The notes beneath the pieces are model-generated. The model was not told the DNA's origin, did not search any database, and saw nothing but the letters and a program-made list of their open reading frames with translations. A stretch of 55,146 nt of DNA from JALVIU01 sp964462295 (GTDB lineage: Bacteria; Atribacterota; JALVIU01), in the NCBI GenBank assembly GCA_964462295.1, contig CAYWXH010000006.1:1-55146 (forward strand). The letters are read 5' to 3'. Positions 33,983-42,502 of the stretch are shown here, in pieces. Position 1 is the stretch's first letter; each line of letters starts with the position of its first letter. The position numbers and the translations under genes were made by a program.

Positions 33983-34966
33983 ATGTTGGCTGTATTAAAA
34001 ATATTACTTTTTATAGGTTATCTCTTTGCAACGGCAGGATTTTTATTTATAGGGGCATTGAGTCTCTGGGCAAAGAATTTCAAATTAGGAGTCCCCTTTT
34101 TAATATTAGGTCTTATATCTGGTTATACAATATATGCTGTATATATGTGGTATGCCCAGGTAGTACTTTATGTAACTATCTTCTTTATAGTGATAACAGC
34201 TCTTTTTATATGGTATATCTCTGAGCCAAATCTTTCCCCAAAAGAGAGATTCCTTTCTCCTGAAGAGCTCCTAAAGCTAGGAAAAAAGGAGAAGGCCGCA
34301 TATAAGTACCAAAAAATGAAAAAGTACAAGGAAGCCGCCTCTTTGTATGAGGAATTAGGTATGTTAGAGAGTGCCATGTGGGCATATGAAGAGGCAAAGC
34401 TCTGGGATAAAGTTGCAGAACTTGCAGAGGAGATAGGGAAGAAAGAGGAAGATGCCGATTATTATGTAAGAAAGGCAAGGGAAACATACAAAGATAAATT
34501 AGCCAATTATAGAAAGGCTGCAGAACTTACAGAGATTATTGCAAAAGATGAAGGTTGGTATTGGAGGGAGGCAGCAGAGCTTTATGAAAAAGTAGGGGAT
34601 ACAGATAAGGCCAAAGAGTGTATATTAAAGTCATTGGAGTACTATAAAAAGGAAGCAGAAGAAGATGGTGTATTTTATGATGATGTTGCCCAAGATTATA
34701 AGAGATTAGGAGATATAGAAAGGGCAAAAGATGCATATATAAAGTATATAGAATATTGTAAAGAGCAATCCGAGTTAGATAAGGGATGGCTTCGTCATGT
34801 GGCGGAGGGTTACTATAGTCTCTTTAAACTCACAGAAGATGATGCTTATCTGAAGGAGGGTAATAGATATCTTGAAAGGTATAAGGTAGAATATATAGAT
34901 GAAAATATAAAAGATGAGAACTATAAAAGGGAACTTATAGAAGAGATAGAATCATATAAAAAATAA
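33983..34966 (+). CDS. Membrane TPR-repeat protein of unknown function
   Basis: 327 residues. Two or three hydrophobic helices occupy the first 90 residues (LAVLKILLFIGYLFATAGFLF, FKLGVPFLILGLISGYTIYAVYMW, VVLYVTIFFIVITALFIW). A cytoplasmic solenoid of tetratricopeptide-like repeats follows (YKEAASLYEELGMLESAMWAYEEA, YWREAAELYEKVGDTDKAKECI, YDDVAQDYKRLGDIERAKDAY). ATG 33983 follows GGGGTGG; in-frame TTG or GTG codons upstream fall in the promoter or ribosome site. It probably mediates protein contacts; nothing shows a specific partner. Confidence 0.75.
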   Translation: MLAVLKILLFIGYLFATAGFLFIGALSLWAKNFKLGVPFLILGLISGYTIYAVYMWYAQVVLYVTIFFIVITALFIWYISEPNLSPKERFLSPEELLKLGKKEKAAYKYQKMKKYKEAASLYEELGMLESAMWAYEEAKLWDKVAELAEEIGKKEEDADYYVRKARETYKDKLANYRKAAELTEIIAKDEGWYWREAAELYEKVGDTDKAKECILKSLEYYKKEAEEDGVFYDDVAQDYKRLGDIERAKDAYIKYIEYCKEQSELDKGWLRHVAEGYYSLFKLTEDDAYLKEGNRYLERYKVEYIDENIKDENYKRELIEEIESYKK

Positions 34967-34980
34967 GGGGGTATATATTC

Positions 34981-35358
34981 ATGCTTGCAAAGATTTCTTT
35001 AAATGATATGTTATTTTATGGATTTCATGGGTCTATGGAAGTAGAAAGGGAGCTTGGGCAAAAATTTTTGATCGATGTCACACTTACCTTAAATGTAAAA
35101 GATGCAGTTAAGGAAGATAATCCATCTAAGACTATAAGTTCATATACTATTTATCAAATTACAAGTAGTATTGTTACAGAAAAAAAGTTTTCCCTTATTG
35201 AAACACTTACTTATAACATAGCAAAGTCTTTTTTTGAAAGATTTCCCCATATAGTACACATAACTGTAAAGGTAAAAAGACCAAACCTTTATCTGAGTGG
35301 AATAGTTGGAGGGGCTGAGGTAGAGATGGAGTTTGATAAATCTTCTTTTGAGGGATAA
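34981..35358 (+). CDS. folB: Dihydroneopterin aldolase
   Basis: Folate pathway enzyme that cleaves 7,8-dihydroneopterin. The 125 residues match the family: ISLNDMLFYGFHGSMEVERELGQKFLIDVTL at the start, FSLIETLTYNIAKSFFERF in the middle (Glu of the LxETL motif) and the Lys of VKVKRPNL. The usual DY before the substrate loop is SY here. Other folate genes are not adjacent. Confidence 0.9.
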   Translation: MLAKISLNDMLFYGFHGSMEVERELGQKFLIDVTLTLNVKDAVKEDNPSKTISSYTIYQITSSIVTEKKFSLIETLTYNIAKSFFERFPHIVHITVKVKRPNLYLSGIVGGAEVEMEFDKSSFEG

Positions 35359-35361
35359 GAT

Positions 35362-36357
35362 ATGAAGGTTATACTTCCAGTTGCAGGAAAGGGAACAAGA
35401 CTTAGACCACATACACATACTAAACCTAAATCCCTTGTCCAGGTTGCAGGAAAGGCAGTTATTGATTATATATTAGAAGAGCTATTTATCCTTAAAGATA
35501 TAAATGAATATATATTTATAGTTGATGAAAATGGAAGTGAGGTTAGACGGTATATAGAAAGTCACTATCCTGGAATAAATGCAGTTTTTATTCCTCAAAA
35601 ACAGAAACTTGGACCTGCACATGCTGTGTATCTTGCAAAAGATAAGGTTGAGAAGGGAGAAGATATCCTTATAGTCTTTAATGATACTATATTTATCGCT
35701 GATCTTTATATTATATATACATTAAAAAATAGATATGATGGTCTTATATTCTCAAAAGAGGTGGAAGACTATAAAAGATTTGGGGTAAATGTAGTAAAAG
35801 ATGGATATATTATAGATATGATAGAAAAACCAGATGAACCTATTTCAAAATTGGCACAAGTGGGAATATACTATTTAAAAGATGGCTTTACTCTTATGGG
35901 TTACATAGAGAAGGCTATAAAAGAAGATAAAAAGGTAAAGGGTGAATTTTATTTGCCACCTATTTTTAAGATGATGATAGAGGATGGATTTAAATTTGGT
36001 GCCCCTTCCATAGATGTTTGGCTTGATTGTGGAAAACCAGAGACCCTTCTTGAGACAAATAGGTACCTTTTAAAGAAGAATAACAAGATTTTTGGTGAGT
36101 TAGAAAATGTCTCCATAATCTCTCCTGTATATATAGGGAAAGGATCTAAGATAAAAAATACAGTTATTGGGCCAAATGTTTCTATAGCTGAAAACTGTAC
36201 AATAGAACGTGCTATTCTTCAAGATTGTATTATAAACAGAGGTTCACATATAAAAGATATTGTAATAACTCACTCTCTTATAGGGGAAAATGTTTATGTC
36301 TCTGGAAAAGGAGAGAGGTTAAATATTGGGGATGATTCTGTATTAGAGATTACTTAA
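35362..36357 (+). CDS. Sugar-phosphate nucleotidyltransferase with beta-helix domain
   Basis: 331-residue NDP-sugar pyrophosphorylase. The nucleotide-binding motif GKGTRLRPHTHTKPKSLVQVAGK (9-31) is intact, with LIVFNDTIF carrying the metal-binding Asp, then YLKDGFTLMGYIEK and DVWLDCGKPETLLETNR. The last 90 residues are hexapeptide-like repeats. It is closest to glucose-1-phosphate thymidylyl- or uridylyltransferase types; the sugar cannot be told from sequence. No other nucleotide-sugar genes flank it. Confidence 0.87.
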   Translation: MKVILPVAGKGTRLRPHTHTKPKSLVQVAGKAVIDYILEELFILKDINEYIFIVDENGSEVRRYIESHYPGINAVFIPQKQKLGPAHAVYLAKDKVEKGEDILIVFNDTIFIADLYIIYTLKNRYDGLIFSKEVEDYKRFGVNVVKDGYIIDMIEKPDEPISKLAQVGIYYLKDGFTLMGYIEKAIKEDKKVKGEFYLPPIFKMMIEDGFKFGAPSIDVWLDCGKPETLLETNRYLLKKNNKIFGELENVSIISPVYIGKGSKIKNTVIGPNVSIAENCTIERAILQDCIINRGSHIKDIVITHSLIGENVYVSGKGERLNIGDDSVLEIT

Positions 36358-36368
36358 GGTGATTTGCT

Positions 36369-36962
36369 ACGAAAATCCTTGGGATATCTGATAAGGTTGA
36401 TAAAATACTTTATGATCATTTTAATTTAGAATTTTTTAAGGAAATCGAGCTTATTGTATCCTGTGGAGATCTAAGGCCCGATTTCCTCTCTTTCTTGGTG
36501 GATGCAACAGGTCTTCCTCTTTTTTATGTGCATGGAAACCATGACCTAATCTATAAGGAAAAACCCCCTTTAGGGTGTGATTCTATAGATGGAAAGATTG
36601 TAAAATTTAAGGATCTTACAATCATGGGGCTCGGGGGTTCTATATGGTACAATGGTAAGGGATTCCAATACACAGAAGCTCAGATGAGAAGAAGGATAAG
36701 GAAAATTTTAAGACCGTTTTTTATAAAACGGAAAATTGAAAAAGTAGATATTATAGTAACACATTCCCCGCCCTTCGGTATACATGATGATACTGACAGG
36801 GCACATATAGGATTTAAAGCCTTCATAGATCTCATAAGAGAACTCAAACCCCGGTATTTTTTACACGGCCATGTTCAACCTCGATCATATGGAGATAGGA
36901 TAACTGAATTCGAAGGTACAAAGATAATAAATGTTTTTGGACATTTTAGGGTAGAGGTATGA
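36369..36962 (+). CDS. Metallophosphoesterase, apparently starting at ACG
   Basis: About 197 residues of a calcineurin-like phosphoesterase with all metal motifs: GISDKVD, VSCGDL, VHGNHD, THSPPFG and FLHGHVQ. The first two motifs lie upstream of every in-frame ATG, GTG or TTG; the first such codons (TTG 36492, GTG 36495) would remove them. An in-frame stop at 36360-36362 limits the start to a few codons. ACG at 36369 gives (M)KILGISDKVD, matching where relatives begin, and sits 6 bases after AAGGTGA. A one-base sequencing change of ATG to ACG is the alternative. The stop overlaps the next gene by 4 bases. Confidence 0.8.
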   Translation, partial: TKILGISDKVDKILYDHFNLEFFKEIELIVSCGDLRPDFLSFLVDATGLPLFYVHGNHDLIYKEKPPLGCDSIDGKIVKFKDLTIMGLGGSIWYNGKGFQYTEAQMRRRIRKILRPFFIKRKIEKVDIIVTHSPPFGIHDDTDRAHIGFKAFIDLIRELKPRYFLHGHVQPRSYGDRITEFEGTKIINVFGHFRVEV

Positions 36963-37771
36963 GAGGTAAAACTCATATAGAGAGTTTTGAAGATGCTGCA
37001 AGAAAAGAGAGAGCCATAACGAGTATCTATCTTGGTCTAAAAGATGTGGAACTTGATAAGATAGTGGGAAGTTTTGGGAGGTATCAGGATTTTTTGAAAA
37101 ATTTTGTACCACTATCTTCTGTAGTAAAAGATAAGGTTGAGAGAATGAAAAAATTGATGATAGAAGAAGATTTACCCCCTATAGAACTTTACAAAATTAA
37201 AGATAAGTATTATGTAGTAGATGGAAATCATAGGGTGGCTGCCGCAAAGGCTTTAGGTTTTAAATCTATCCCCGCATATGTTACAGAATATCTACCCCCT
37301 GCAGATAATGAAGAGAATATATTGCTTCATGAGCGTTCTATGTTTGAAAAAATGACAGGACTAGACATAAAAATTACAGAGCCAGGAAAGTATAAGATTC
37401 TTCTTAATCAGATTGAGGAACATAAGAAACATCTTTTAAAAGAAAAAAAGTTTAAACCTACCTTGAAAGAGGCAGCCCTTTCATGGTATTATAAAGTGTA
37501 TTTACCTATCGTCAAAATTATACGAAAGATAGGTATTTTGGAGAGGTTTCCCGGAAGAACAGAAGGAGATCTTTTCATCTATATATGTAATCATAAGTGG
37601 TTTGAAAGCGAAAAACAGGGAAGAGATATAGGTTTTGAAAGGGCAATTGAGAGTTTTCTAAAACTTAACAACCATGAAACAGGTATAAAATATAGAAATA
37701 AATTTATAAATTTTTTATATAGGTTTAAGGATGTTTTAGGACTGAAAGATAACAACAAAACCGGGGCGTAG
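36959..37771 (+). CDS. DUF4032-like protein with ParB-type nuclease/kinase fold motif
   Basis: 270 residues. A ParB/sulfiredoxin-like motif YYVVDGNHRVAAAKALGFKSIPAYVTE lies near 82-108, followed by a C-terminal helical region (LSWYYKVYLPIVKIIRKIGI, TEGDLFIYICNHKWFE) resembling DUF4032 proteins. The motif resembles the nucleotide-binding box of ParB and free serine kinase relatives, so a nucleotide-using role is possible but not shown. The final codons and stop (37769-37771) lie within the first ten bases of the tRNA-Pro gene on the same strand. Confidence 0.75.
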   Translation: MRGKTHIESFEDAARKERAITSIYLGLKDVELDKIVGSFGRYQDFLKNFVPLSSVVKDKVERMKKLMIEEDLPPIELYKIKDKYYVVDGNHRVAAAKALGFKSIPAYVTEYLPPADNEENILLHERSMFEKMTGLDIKITEPGKYKILLNQIEEHKKHLLKEKKFKPTLKEAALSWYYKVYLPIVKIIRKIGILERFPGRTEGDLFIYICNHKWFESEKQGRDIGFERAIESFLKLNNHETGIKYRNKFINFLYRFKDVLGLKDNNKTGA

Positions 37772-37835
37772 CGCAGTTTGGCAGCGCGCTTGGTTCGGGA
37801 CCAAGAGGTCGGAGGTTCAAGTCCTCTCGCCCCGA
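37762..37835 (+). tRNA. tRNA-Pro (anticodon CGG)
   Basis: A complete cloverleaf is visible: acceptor CGGGGCG (37762-37768) with CGCCCCG (37828-37834), D-stem GCGC/GCGC, anticodon stem CTTGG/CCAAG with loop TTCGGGA giving anticodon CGG, and a GGAGG/CCTCT T-stem with TTCAAGT. The discriminator is A at 37835 and CCA is not encoded. It is 74 bases long and resembles E. coli proK. The 5' end overlaps the DUF4032 gene. Confidence 0.96.
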
Positions 37836-37843
37836 TTTTTTAA

Positions 37844-37926
37844 GAGTCCAGGGGTGCTTACTTTTAGTAAGCTGAGAGATACCCTTAGAACCTGATCTGG
37901 ATAATGCCAGCGTAGGGAGGGAACTC
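37844..37926 (+). ncRNA. TPP riboswitch (thi box)
   Basis: All conserved thi-box blocks are present in order: GGGGTGC, GCTGAGAGATACCC, GAACCTGATCTGGATAATGCCAGCG and TAGGGAGGGA. A P1-type pairing of GAGT (37844-37847) with ACTC (37923-37926) closes it. It controls thiB-thiP through the terminator that follows. Confidence 0.97.
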
Positions 37927-37933
37927 AAGGCTA

Positions 37934-37964
37934 AAATCCCCTGAGGACGCTCAGGGGATTTTTT
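37934..37964 (+). terminator. Riboswitch expression-platform terminator
   Basis: A perfect 12-bp stem (37934-37945 with 37950-37961), loop GACG, runs into six Ts (37959-37964). It lies between the TPP aptamer and the thiB ribosome site, so TPP binding should favour termination. Confidence 0.95.
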
Positions 37965-37997
37965 GTAGCACCCTAAAAATAAAAAGGAGGTGCTAAA

Positions 37998-38996
37998 ATG
38001 AAAAGGATTTTTAAGTTTTTCTTCATTGTTTTGGTTTTTGTTTTTTTGACAAGAGGGGCCTTCTCTCTTACTATCTACTCTTATGATAGTTTTGTCTCTT
38101 ATGGATTGTCCAAAAAAGTTATCCCTCTTTTTGAAAAACTTTATAATGAAAAGGTAGAGGTTAGAACCTATGGAGATGCAGGCTCTCTGCTTTCACGTGT
38201 AATTTTAGAAAAACAAAGACCAAAAGCAGATATAGTTTTGGGAATAGATCAAAATTTGTTGCCTCGAGCATTAAAAGAGAATGTATTTGTCCCATACAAA
38301 CCTAAGAATCTTAAAAATATAAAAAATAAGGAACTTATATTTGACACTACTTATCATCTCATCCCATATGATTTTGGAGCTATCGCTATAGTGTATGATA
38401 AAAAGGGTCTCAGTACTCCTCCGCAAACCTTTGAAGAACTTTTAGATCCGAAGTTTAAAAAGAGTTTAATTATTGAAGACCCTCGTACTTCGAGTACAGG
38501 TCTTGCATTTTTGTACTGGACTATTGCAGTTTATAAAGATGGATTTACTTCTTATTGGAAAAAATTAATACCGAATATTCTTACCATAACCTCTGGTTGG
38601 GATGAAGCATTTAATCTGTTTTCAAATGGAGAGGCCCCTATGATGGTAAGTTATGCTACTGATCCTGCATATAGTTATGAAAATTATAAGACTTTAAAGT
38701 ATGGGGCAGTTATATTTAAAGAAGGTGGTTATATACAGATAGAAGGAGCTGGAATTGTAAAAGGTACAAAGAATTTGGAATCTGCCAAGAAATTTATAGA
38801 GTTTATGTTAACTCCAGAATTTCAAAGAGAGATACCTCTTACTCAATGGATGTTTCCTGTTCTTAATGTATCACTTCCTGTATCTTTTAAATATGCGGCA
38901 AGAGTAGATAAAATTCTTACGATACCTCCTGAGATTATTTCCAAAAATCAGGATAAATGGATTCGTAGGTGGGAAGAGATCATTGTCTCTAAATAA
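37998..38996 (+). CDS. thiB: Thiamine ABC transporter substrate-binding protein
   Basis: 332-residue periplasmic binding protein for thiamine or its phosphates. The signal peptide ends near RGAFSLT with no lipobox. ThiB features include LTIYSYDSFVSYGLSKKVIPLFE, VRTYGDAGSLLSRVILEK, KADIVLGIDQNLLPRA and LIIEDPRTSSTGLAFLYW. It follows the TPP riboswitch and an AAGGAGGTG site. It overlaps thiP by 14 bases. Confidence 0.94.
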   Translation: MKRIFKFFFIVLVFVFLTRGAFSLTIYSYDSFVSYGLSKKVIPLFEKLYNEKVEVRTYGDAGSLLSRVILEKQRPKADIVLGIDQNLLPRALKENVFVPYKPKNLKNIKNKELIFDTTYHLIPYDFGAIAIVYDKKGLSTPPQTFEELLDPKFKKSLIIEDPRTSSTGLAFLYWTIAVYKDGFTSYWKKLIPNILTITSGWDEAFNLFSNGEAPMMVSYATDPAYSYENYKTLKYGAVIFKEGGYIQIEGAGIVKGTKNLESAKKFIEFMLTPEFQREIPLTQWMFPVLNVSLPVSFKYAARVDKILTIPPEIISKNQDKWIRRWEEIIVSK

Positions 38997-40584
38997 GAGA
39001 TGGGGATCGGTATCTCTTTGGATACCGATCCTCTTTTTTCTGAGTTTTCTCTATATACCTTTAGTATTTTTTTTGGGAAATTATTTTTCCCCCTTTGGTT
39101 TATTTTCGGTTTTAAAAGGTAATTTATATTTAAAAATCCTCTCCTTTACATTTAAAGAATCTTTTTTATCTGCATTTATTACAGTAGTAGTGGCACTTCC
39201 TGGTGCATATCTTGTAGCAAGAACAAGATTTTTTGGGAAGAAGTTTTTTTTATCTCTTTCTCTTATTTCATTTATAATGCCTGGAATGAGTGTTGCCTTG
39301 GGTTTTGTGCTTTTATTTGGGAAGAGAGGTCTTATATACACCTTATTTGGAATAAATATCCCTATTCTTTATACTTTTTGGGCTATTATTCTTGCCCATA
39401 TATTTTATAATCTTGCGTTATCCATAAGAATTATTGGGAGTCAATGGGAAGGTTTTTCTAAAACTTATGAAGAAGAGGCAAAGATTCAAGGGGCAACTCC
39501 ACTTCAAATTTTTTATTTTGTAGACCTTCCATATCTTTTCCCTGCTATACTCTCAGCTTTTCTAATAACCTTTATATATTCTTTTATGAGTTTTGCCATT
39601 GTTCTTGTTTTAGGAGGGGTAAGATATGTAACATTGGAGGTAGAAATTTATATGTACCTTACAAAATTGATAAATTTTAAAGAAGCGGCAAACTTGGCGT
39701 GGTTGCAATTTATAATTCTTTTATTTTTATCTTATATATTGTTCTGGATAAAAGGTAAATATAATTTTAGTTATGTGAAAGAAGAGGAAAATCTAAAAAG
39801 GTTTCCTGTTTGGGGATATTTTTATGGTATAGTAATATTTTTATTAATTTTTCTCCCTATGGGTGCTATGTTTATTGGGGGATTTTGGGATTTTATAAAT
39901 CATAGGGTTACATTACTATGGTTTTCTAACCTTTTTTCTAAGAATTTTAATGCTTATATAGGTACAAGTCTATTTCTTCCTATTATAAATACCTTTACTT
40001 ATGCATTTTGTTCAGTATTTTTGGTATCTTTTCTTATTATTATAGGGAGCTTTTATGTTGTGTATAAAAAGAGATATAAAAGCCTTTTTTCCCTTGTTTT
40101 TGCAAGTTCACTCTTTATATCTCCTATAACATTAGGTTTCTCGTATATCTATATAAAAAATTGGATAGCTTTTTATCCAAGATGGGGTATAATTATTGCA
40201 CATACTTTAATTGCCCTTCCTATAGCTATGCAGATCTTCTTTGAAGGGAGAGAGTCTCTCCATGATTCTTTAAGAGAGGCTGCCTTTATAGATGGTGCAG
40301 GTATAGTCAAAACCTTCATCTATGTAGAATTACCTATGTTAATACCATATATAGTATCCTCACTTTCTATCTCTTTTGCTATATCTATGGGGGAGGTGGG
40401 GGCTACTTTGCTTTTGTACGATACATCACAAAATATGACTATTCCTGTAGCAATGATAAGGTTATTGTCCGCAAGGCGAATGGGTGAAGCGCAAGCATAT
40501 TCTACGCTTCTTTTTATATCTGCTTTCCTCTTATTTTTGTTTACAGATTTTTTCTTAAGGAGAATTTCGAAATCGGTATATTAG
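38983..40584 (+). CDS. thiP: Thiamine ABC transporter permease (fused double permease)
   Basis: 533-residue permease with about 12 membrane segments, formed from two fused BPD_transp domains. Each carries an EAA-like loop: YEEEAKIQGATPLQIFYFVDLP (about 155-176) and LREAAFIDGAGIVKTFIYVELP (about 425-446). The TTG start at 38983 is inside thiB; no other in-frame start lies close. Codons 8-16 form a strong hairpin. No thiQ ATPase follows: the next gene is convergent. Confidence 0.93.
   Translation: MSLNKRWGSVSLWIPILFFLSFLYIPLVFFLGNYFSPFGLFSVLKGNLYLKILSFTFKESFLSAFITVVVALPGAYLVARTRFFGKKFFLSLSLISFIMPGMSVALGFVLLFGKRGLIYTLFGINIPILYTFWAIILAHIFYNLALSIRIIGSQWEGFSKTYEEEAKIQGATPLQIFYFVDLPYLFPAILSAFLITFIYSFMSFAIVLVLGGVRYVTLEVEIYMYLTKLINFKEAANLAWLQFIILLFLSYILFWIKGKYNFSYVKEEENLKRFPVWGYFYGIVIFLLIFLPMGAMFIGGFWDFINHRVTLLWFSNLFSKNFNAYIGTSLFLPIINTFTYAFCSVFLVSFLIIIGSFYVVYKKRYKSLFSLVFASSLFISPITLGFSYIYIKNWIAFYPRWGIIIAHTLIALPIAMQIFFEGRESLHDSLREAAFIDGAGIVKTFIYVELPMLIPYIVSSLSISFAISMGEVGATLLLYDTSQNMTIPVAMIRLLSARRMGEAQAYSTLLFISAFLLFLFTDFFLRRISKSVY
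39004..39039 (+). terminator. Terminator-like hairpin inside the start of thiP
   Basis: A perfect 11-bp stem (39004-39014 with 39021-39031), loop TCTTTG, is followed by TCTTTTTT (39032-39039). It begins 8 bases after the thiB stop and within the first codons of thiP, so it could reduce thiP transcription or protect the thiB mRNA 3' end. Confidence 0.8.
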
Positions 40585-40595
40585 GAGAAGGTGGC

Positions 40596-41606
40596 CTAAG
40601 ATAGGTCTTTAAAACCATATCTTTTTTTGATATCCTCTATCTTTTTCATATCTATATCTCCCGTTGTAGTCTCCCAAAAAAGACATGCTCCTGCAAGAGT
40701 AACGCCTAATTCCATAGAAGATTTTATATCCCATTTTTTTATAGTACCATACAACACCCCTGCAAAAAATGCATCTCCTGCTCCAAGTGTATTTACTATC
40801 TTTCCTGAAGGGATATCAAGGGATGGTTGGATTATTACCTTTGTATCATCTGTTACCCCTACAGCACCTTGAGGAAAGTGTACTATTACATATTCCCTGA
40901 CACCATGTGATTTTAACATTTTGGATGCTTCAATGACATTGTTTATATCTATTTCCTTCCCTTTATTTATCTTTATATCTGTAAGTTTTTCTGCCTCTAA
41001 TTCATTTATAATAAGATAATCTACATATTTTAGGGTAGGTAGTACAGTTTTTTTAAATTCTCCTTCCATACTTACAAGATCAAGTGCTATTTTTGCATTT
41101 TGCAATTTAAGCTCTGAAAATAATCTTGATGCTATATTGCCAAATTTTTTATCCTCTTTTTCAAGAGAAGGGAGGGCCATGAGGTAACCTAGATAAAAAA
41201 TGGAATCTCTTAATTCTTTTATAGGGAAATCTGAAATATTAAGTAAGGTATTTGCCCCCTGGTTATGGAAAAAAGTCCTTCGCCCTGTATCTATCTCTGT
41301 CATGACATCTGTATAAGATGTAGGGCTATTTGGCTCTATTTTTATCCATCTTGTATCTATATTCTCCCTTTTAAGTTTTTCTAATATTATTTCTCCTGCT
41401 TTATCTTTTCCTACTTTTCCAAGGGCATATAGAGGAAGGGAGGCATCAAGTCTTCTAAGATTTATACCTACATTATGAGGGCCTCCCCCAATTCCCATGC
41501 TTTCTTTTCGAATATATGATAGATAACCTATTTGCGGATAGTAATCTATAAATTTTATATAATCGACAATCCATGTACCAGAAAGTACGATTTTCCTATT
41601 TCTCAC
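40596..41606 (-). CDS. PfkB-family carbohydrate kinase
   Basis: 336-residue sugar kinase of unknown substrate. PfkB features are KESMGIGGGPHNVGINLRRLDASLPLYALGKVGKD (about 34-68) and the C-terminal catalytic LGAGDAFFAGVLYG (around 280). An ISDFPIKELRDSIFYLGYL middle is unlike ribokinase. It shares an ATGA overlap with deoR upstream, which presumably controls it. It converges with thiP with an 11-base gap. Confidence 0.88.
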   Translation of the reverse strand: MRNRKIVLSGTWIVDYIKFIDYYPQIGYLSYIRKESMGIGGGPHNVGINLRRLDASLPLYALGKVGKDKAGEIILEKLKRENIDTRWIKIEPNSPTSYTDVMTEIDTGRRTFFHNQGANTLLNISDFPIKELRDSIFYLGYLMALPSLEKEDKKFGNIASRLFSELKLQNAKIALDLVSMEGEFKKTVLPTLKYVDYLIINELEAEKLTDIKINKGKEIDINNVIEASKMLKSHGVREYVIVHFPQGAVGVTDDTKVIIQPSLDIPSGKIVNTLGAGDAFFAGVLYGTIKKWDIKSSMELGVTLAGACLFWETTTGDIDMKKIEDIKKRYGFKDLS

Positions 41607-42382
41607 TTGGCCTTCCCAAATTTCTTTGCAATTATTAGATTTTTACCTAAATTTTTGATTCTTTCTATACATGTTTTATCAATTTCCCAATCTGTTATGA
41701 TTGTATCAATCTCATCCATTTGGGCAAATACATACTTATTGTGGTGTCCAAATTTTGAGCTATCCACAACTAAAATTCGATGTTGTGCACTTTTTATATA
41801 CGCCCTTTTTACATCCCCTTCTATGGGGTTACCACTTAAAAGTTCCATAGATTCACTTACACCACTTGCTGCTACAAATGCCTGTGTTGCACGGGTCTTT
41901 CTTATGGATTCCACTGTTTCAGGCCCTATAAGAGATCGTGTAATTTTCCGTATTACTCCTCCTGTAAGCATTCCCTCAACATGTTCTTTATTGGCAAGTT
42001 CTATCCCTATATATAAATCATTGGTTACTACTGTAACAGGAATATCTAAAAGTTTTGCAATTTGAAATGTAGTTGTGCCGGCATCTAAAAGCACGTACTC
42101 TCCCTTTTTTATAAGTCTTATTGCCTCTCTTGCTATTGCTATCTTTTTATCTACGTTTAATTTAGCCCTTTCTTCAAACAGCGATTCCCTATCTTTTTCT
42201 AAATTTACGCCAATAATTGCTCCTCTTAATTTCTTTACCTTGCCCTCTTTTTCCAAGGCCTTTATATCTCTGTGGATTGTCATAAGGGATACATCTAAAA
42301 GTTCTTCTAATTCCCTTATTTTTACAAGCTTCTTCTCCCTCAATAGATTAAGAATAAGTTCTTTTCTTTCTATAGGTAACAT
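41603..42382 (-). CDS. DeoR/GlpR family transcriptional regulator
   Basis: 259-residue sugar-responsive repressor. The DeoR helix-turn-helix (IERKELILNLLREKKLVKIRELEELLDVSLMTIHRDIKALEKEGKVKKLRGA) is at the start. The effector domain carries YVLLDAGTTTFQIAKLL and a C-terminal DTIITDWEID. It probably senses a sugar phosphate made by the adjoining kinase. A good promoter lies upstream. Confidence 0.93.
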   Translation of the reverse strand: MLPIERKELILNLLREKKLVKIRELEELLDVSLMTIHRDIKALEKEGKVKKLRGAIIGVNLEKDRESLFEERAKLNVDKKIAIAREAIRLIKKGEYVLLDAGTTTFQIAKLLDIPVTVVTNDLYIGIELANKEHVEGMLTGGVIRKITRSLIGPETVESIRKTRATQAFVAASGVSESMELLSGNPIEGDVKRAYIKSAQHRILVVDSSKFGHHNKYVFAQMDEIDTIITDWEIDKTCIERIKNLGKNLIIAKKFGKAK

Positions 42383-42409
42383 CTTTGCCCCCTTTTAATT
42401 TTTTAAACT

Positions 42410-42439
42410 ATATTAACACAAAAAATCATACGATGTCAA
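42410..42439 (-). promoter_or_regulatory. Promoter of deoR-pfkB
   Basis: On the minus strand TTGACA (42439-42434) and TAATAT (42415-42410) are 18 bases apart, 27 bases before the deoR ATG. An inverted repeat TAGAATT/AATTCTA (42450-42456 with 42466-42472) lies just upstream and could be an operator or a weak end to the dpp operon. Confidence 0.7.
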
Positions 42440-42502
42440 GAGCTTTTGATAGAATTACTATATTAAATTCTAAAATGATAAAAAATATATTTAGAAACCT
42501 AG

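Noticed and set aside
36495..36962. GTG 36495 as the start of the metallophosphoesterase
   Set aside because: It would remove two metal-binding motifs that are encoded in frame just upstream.
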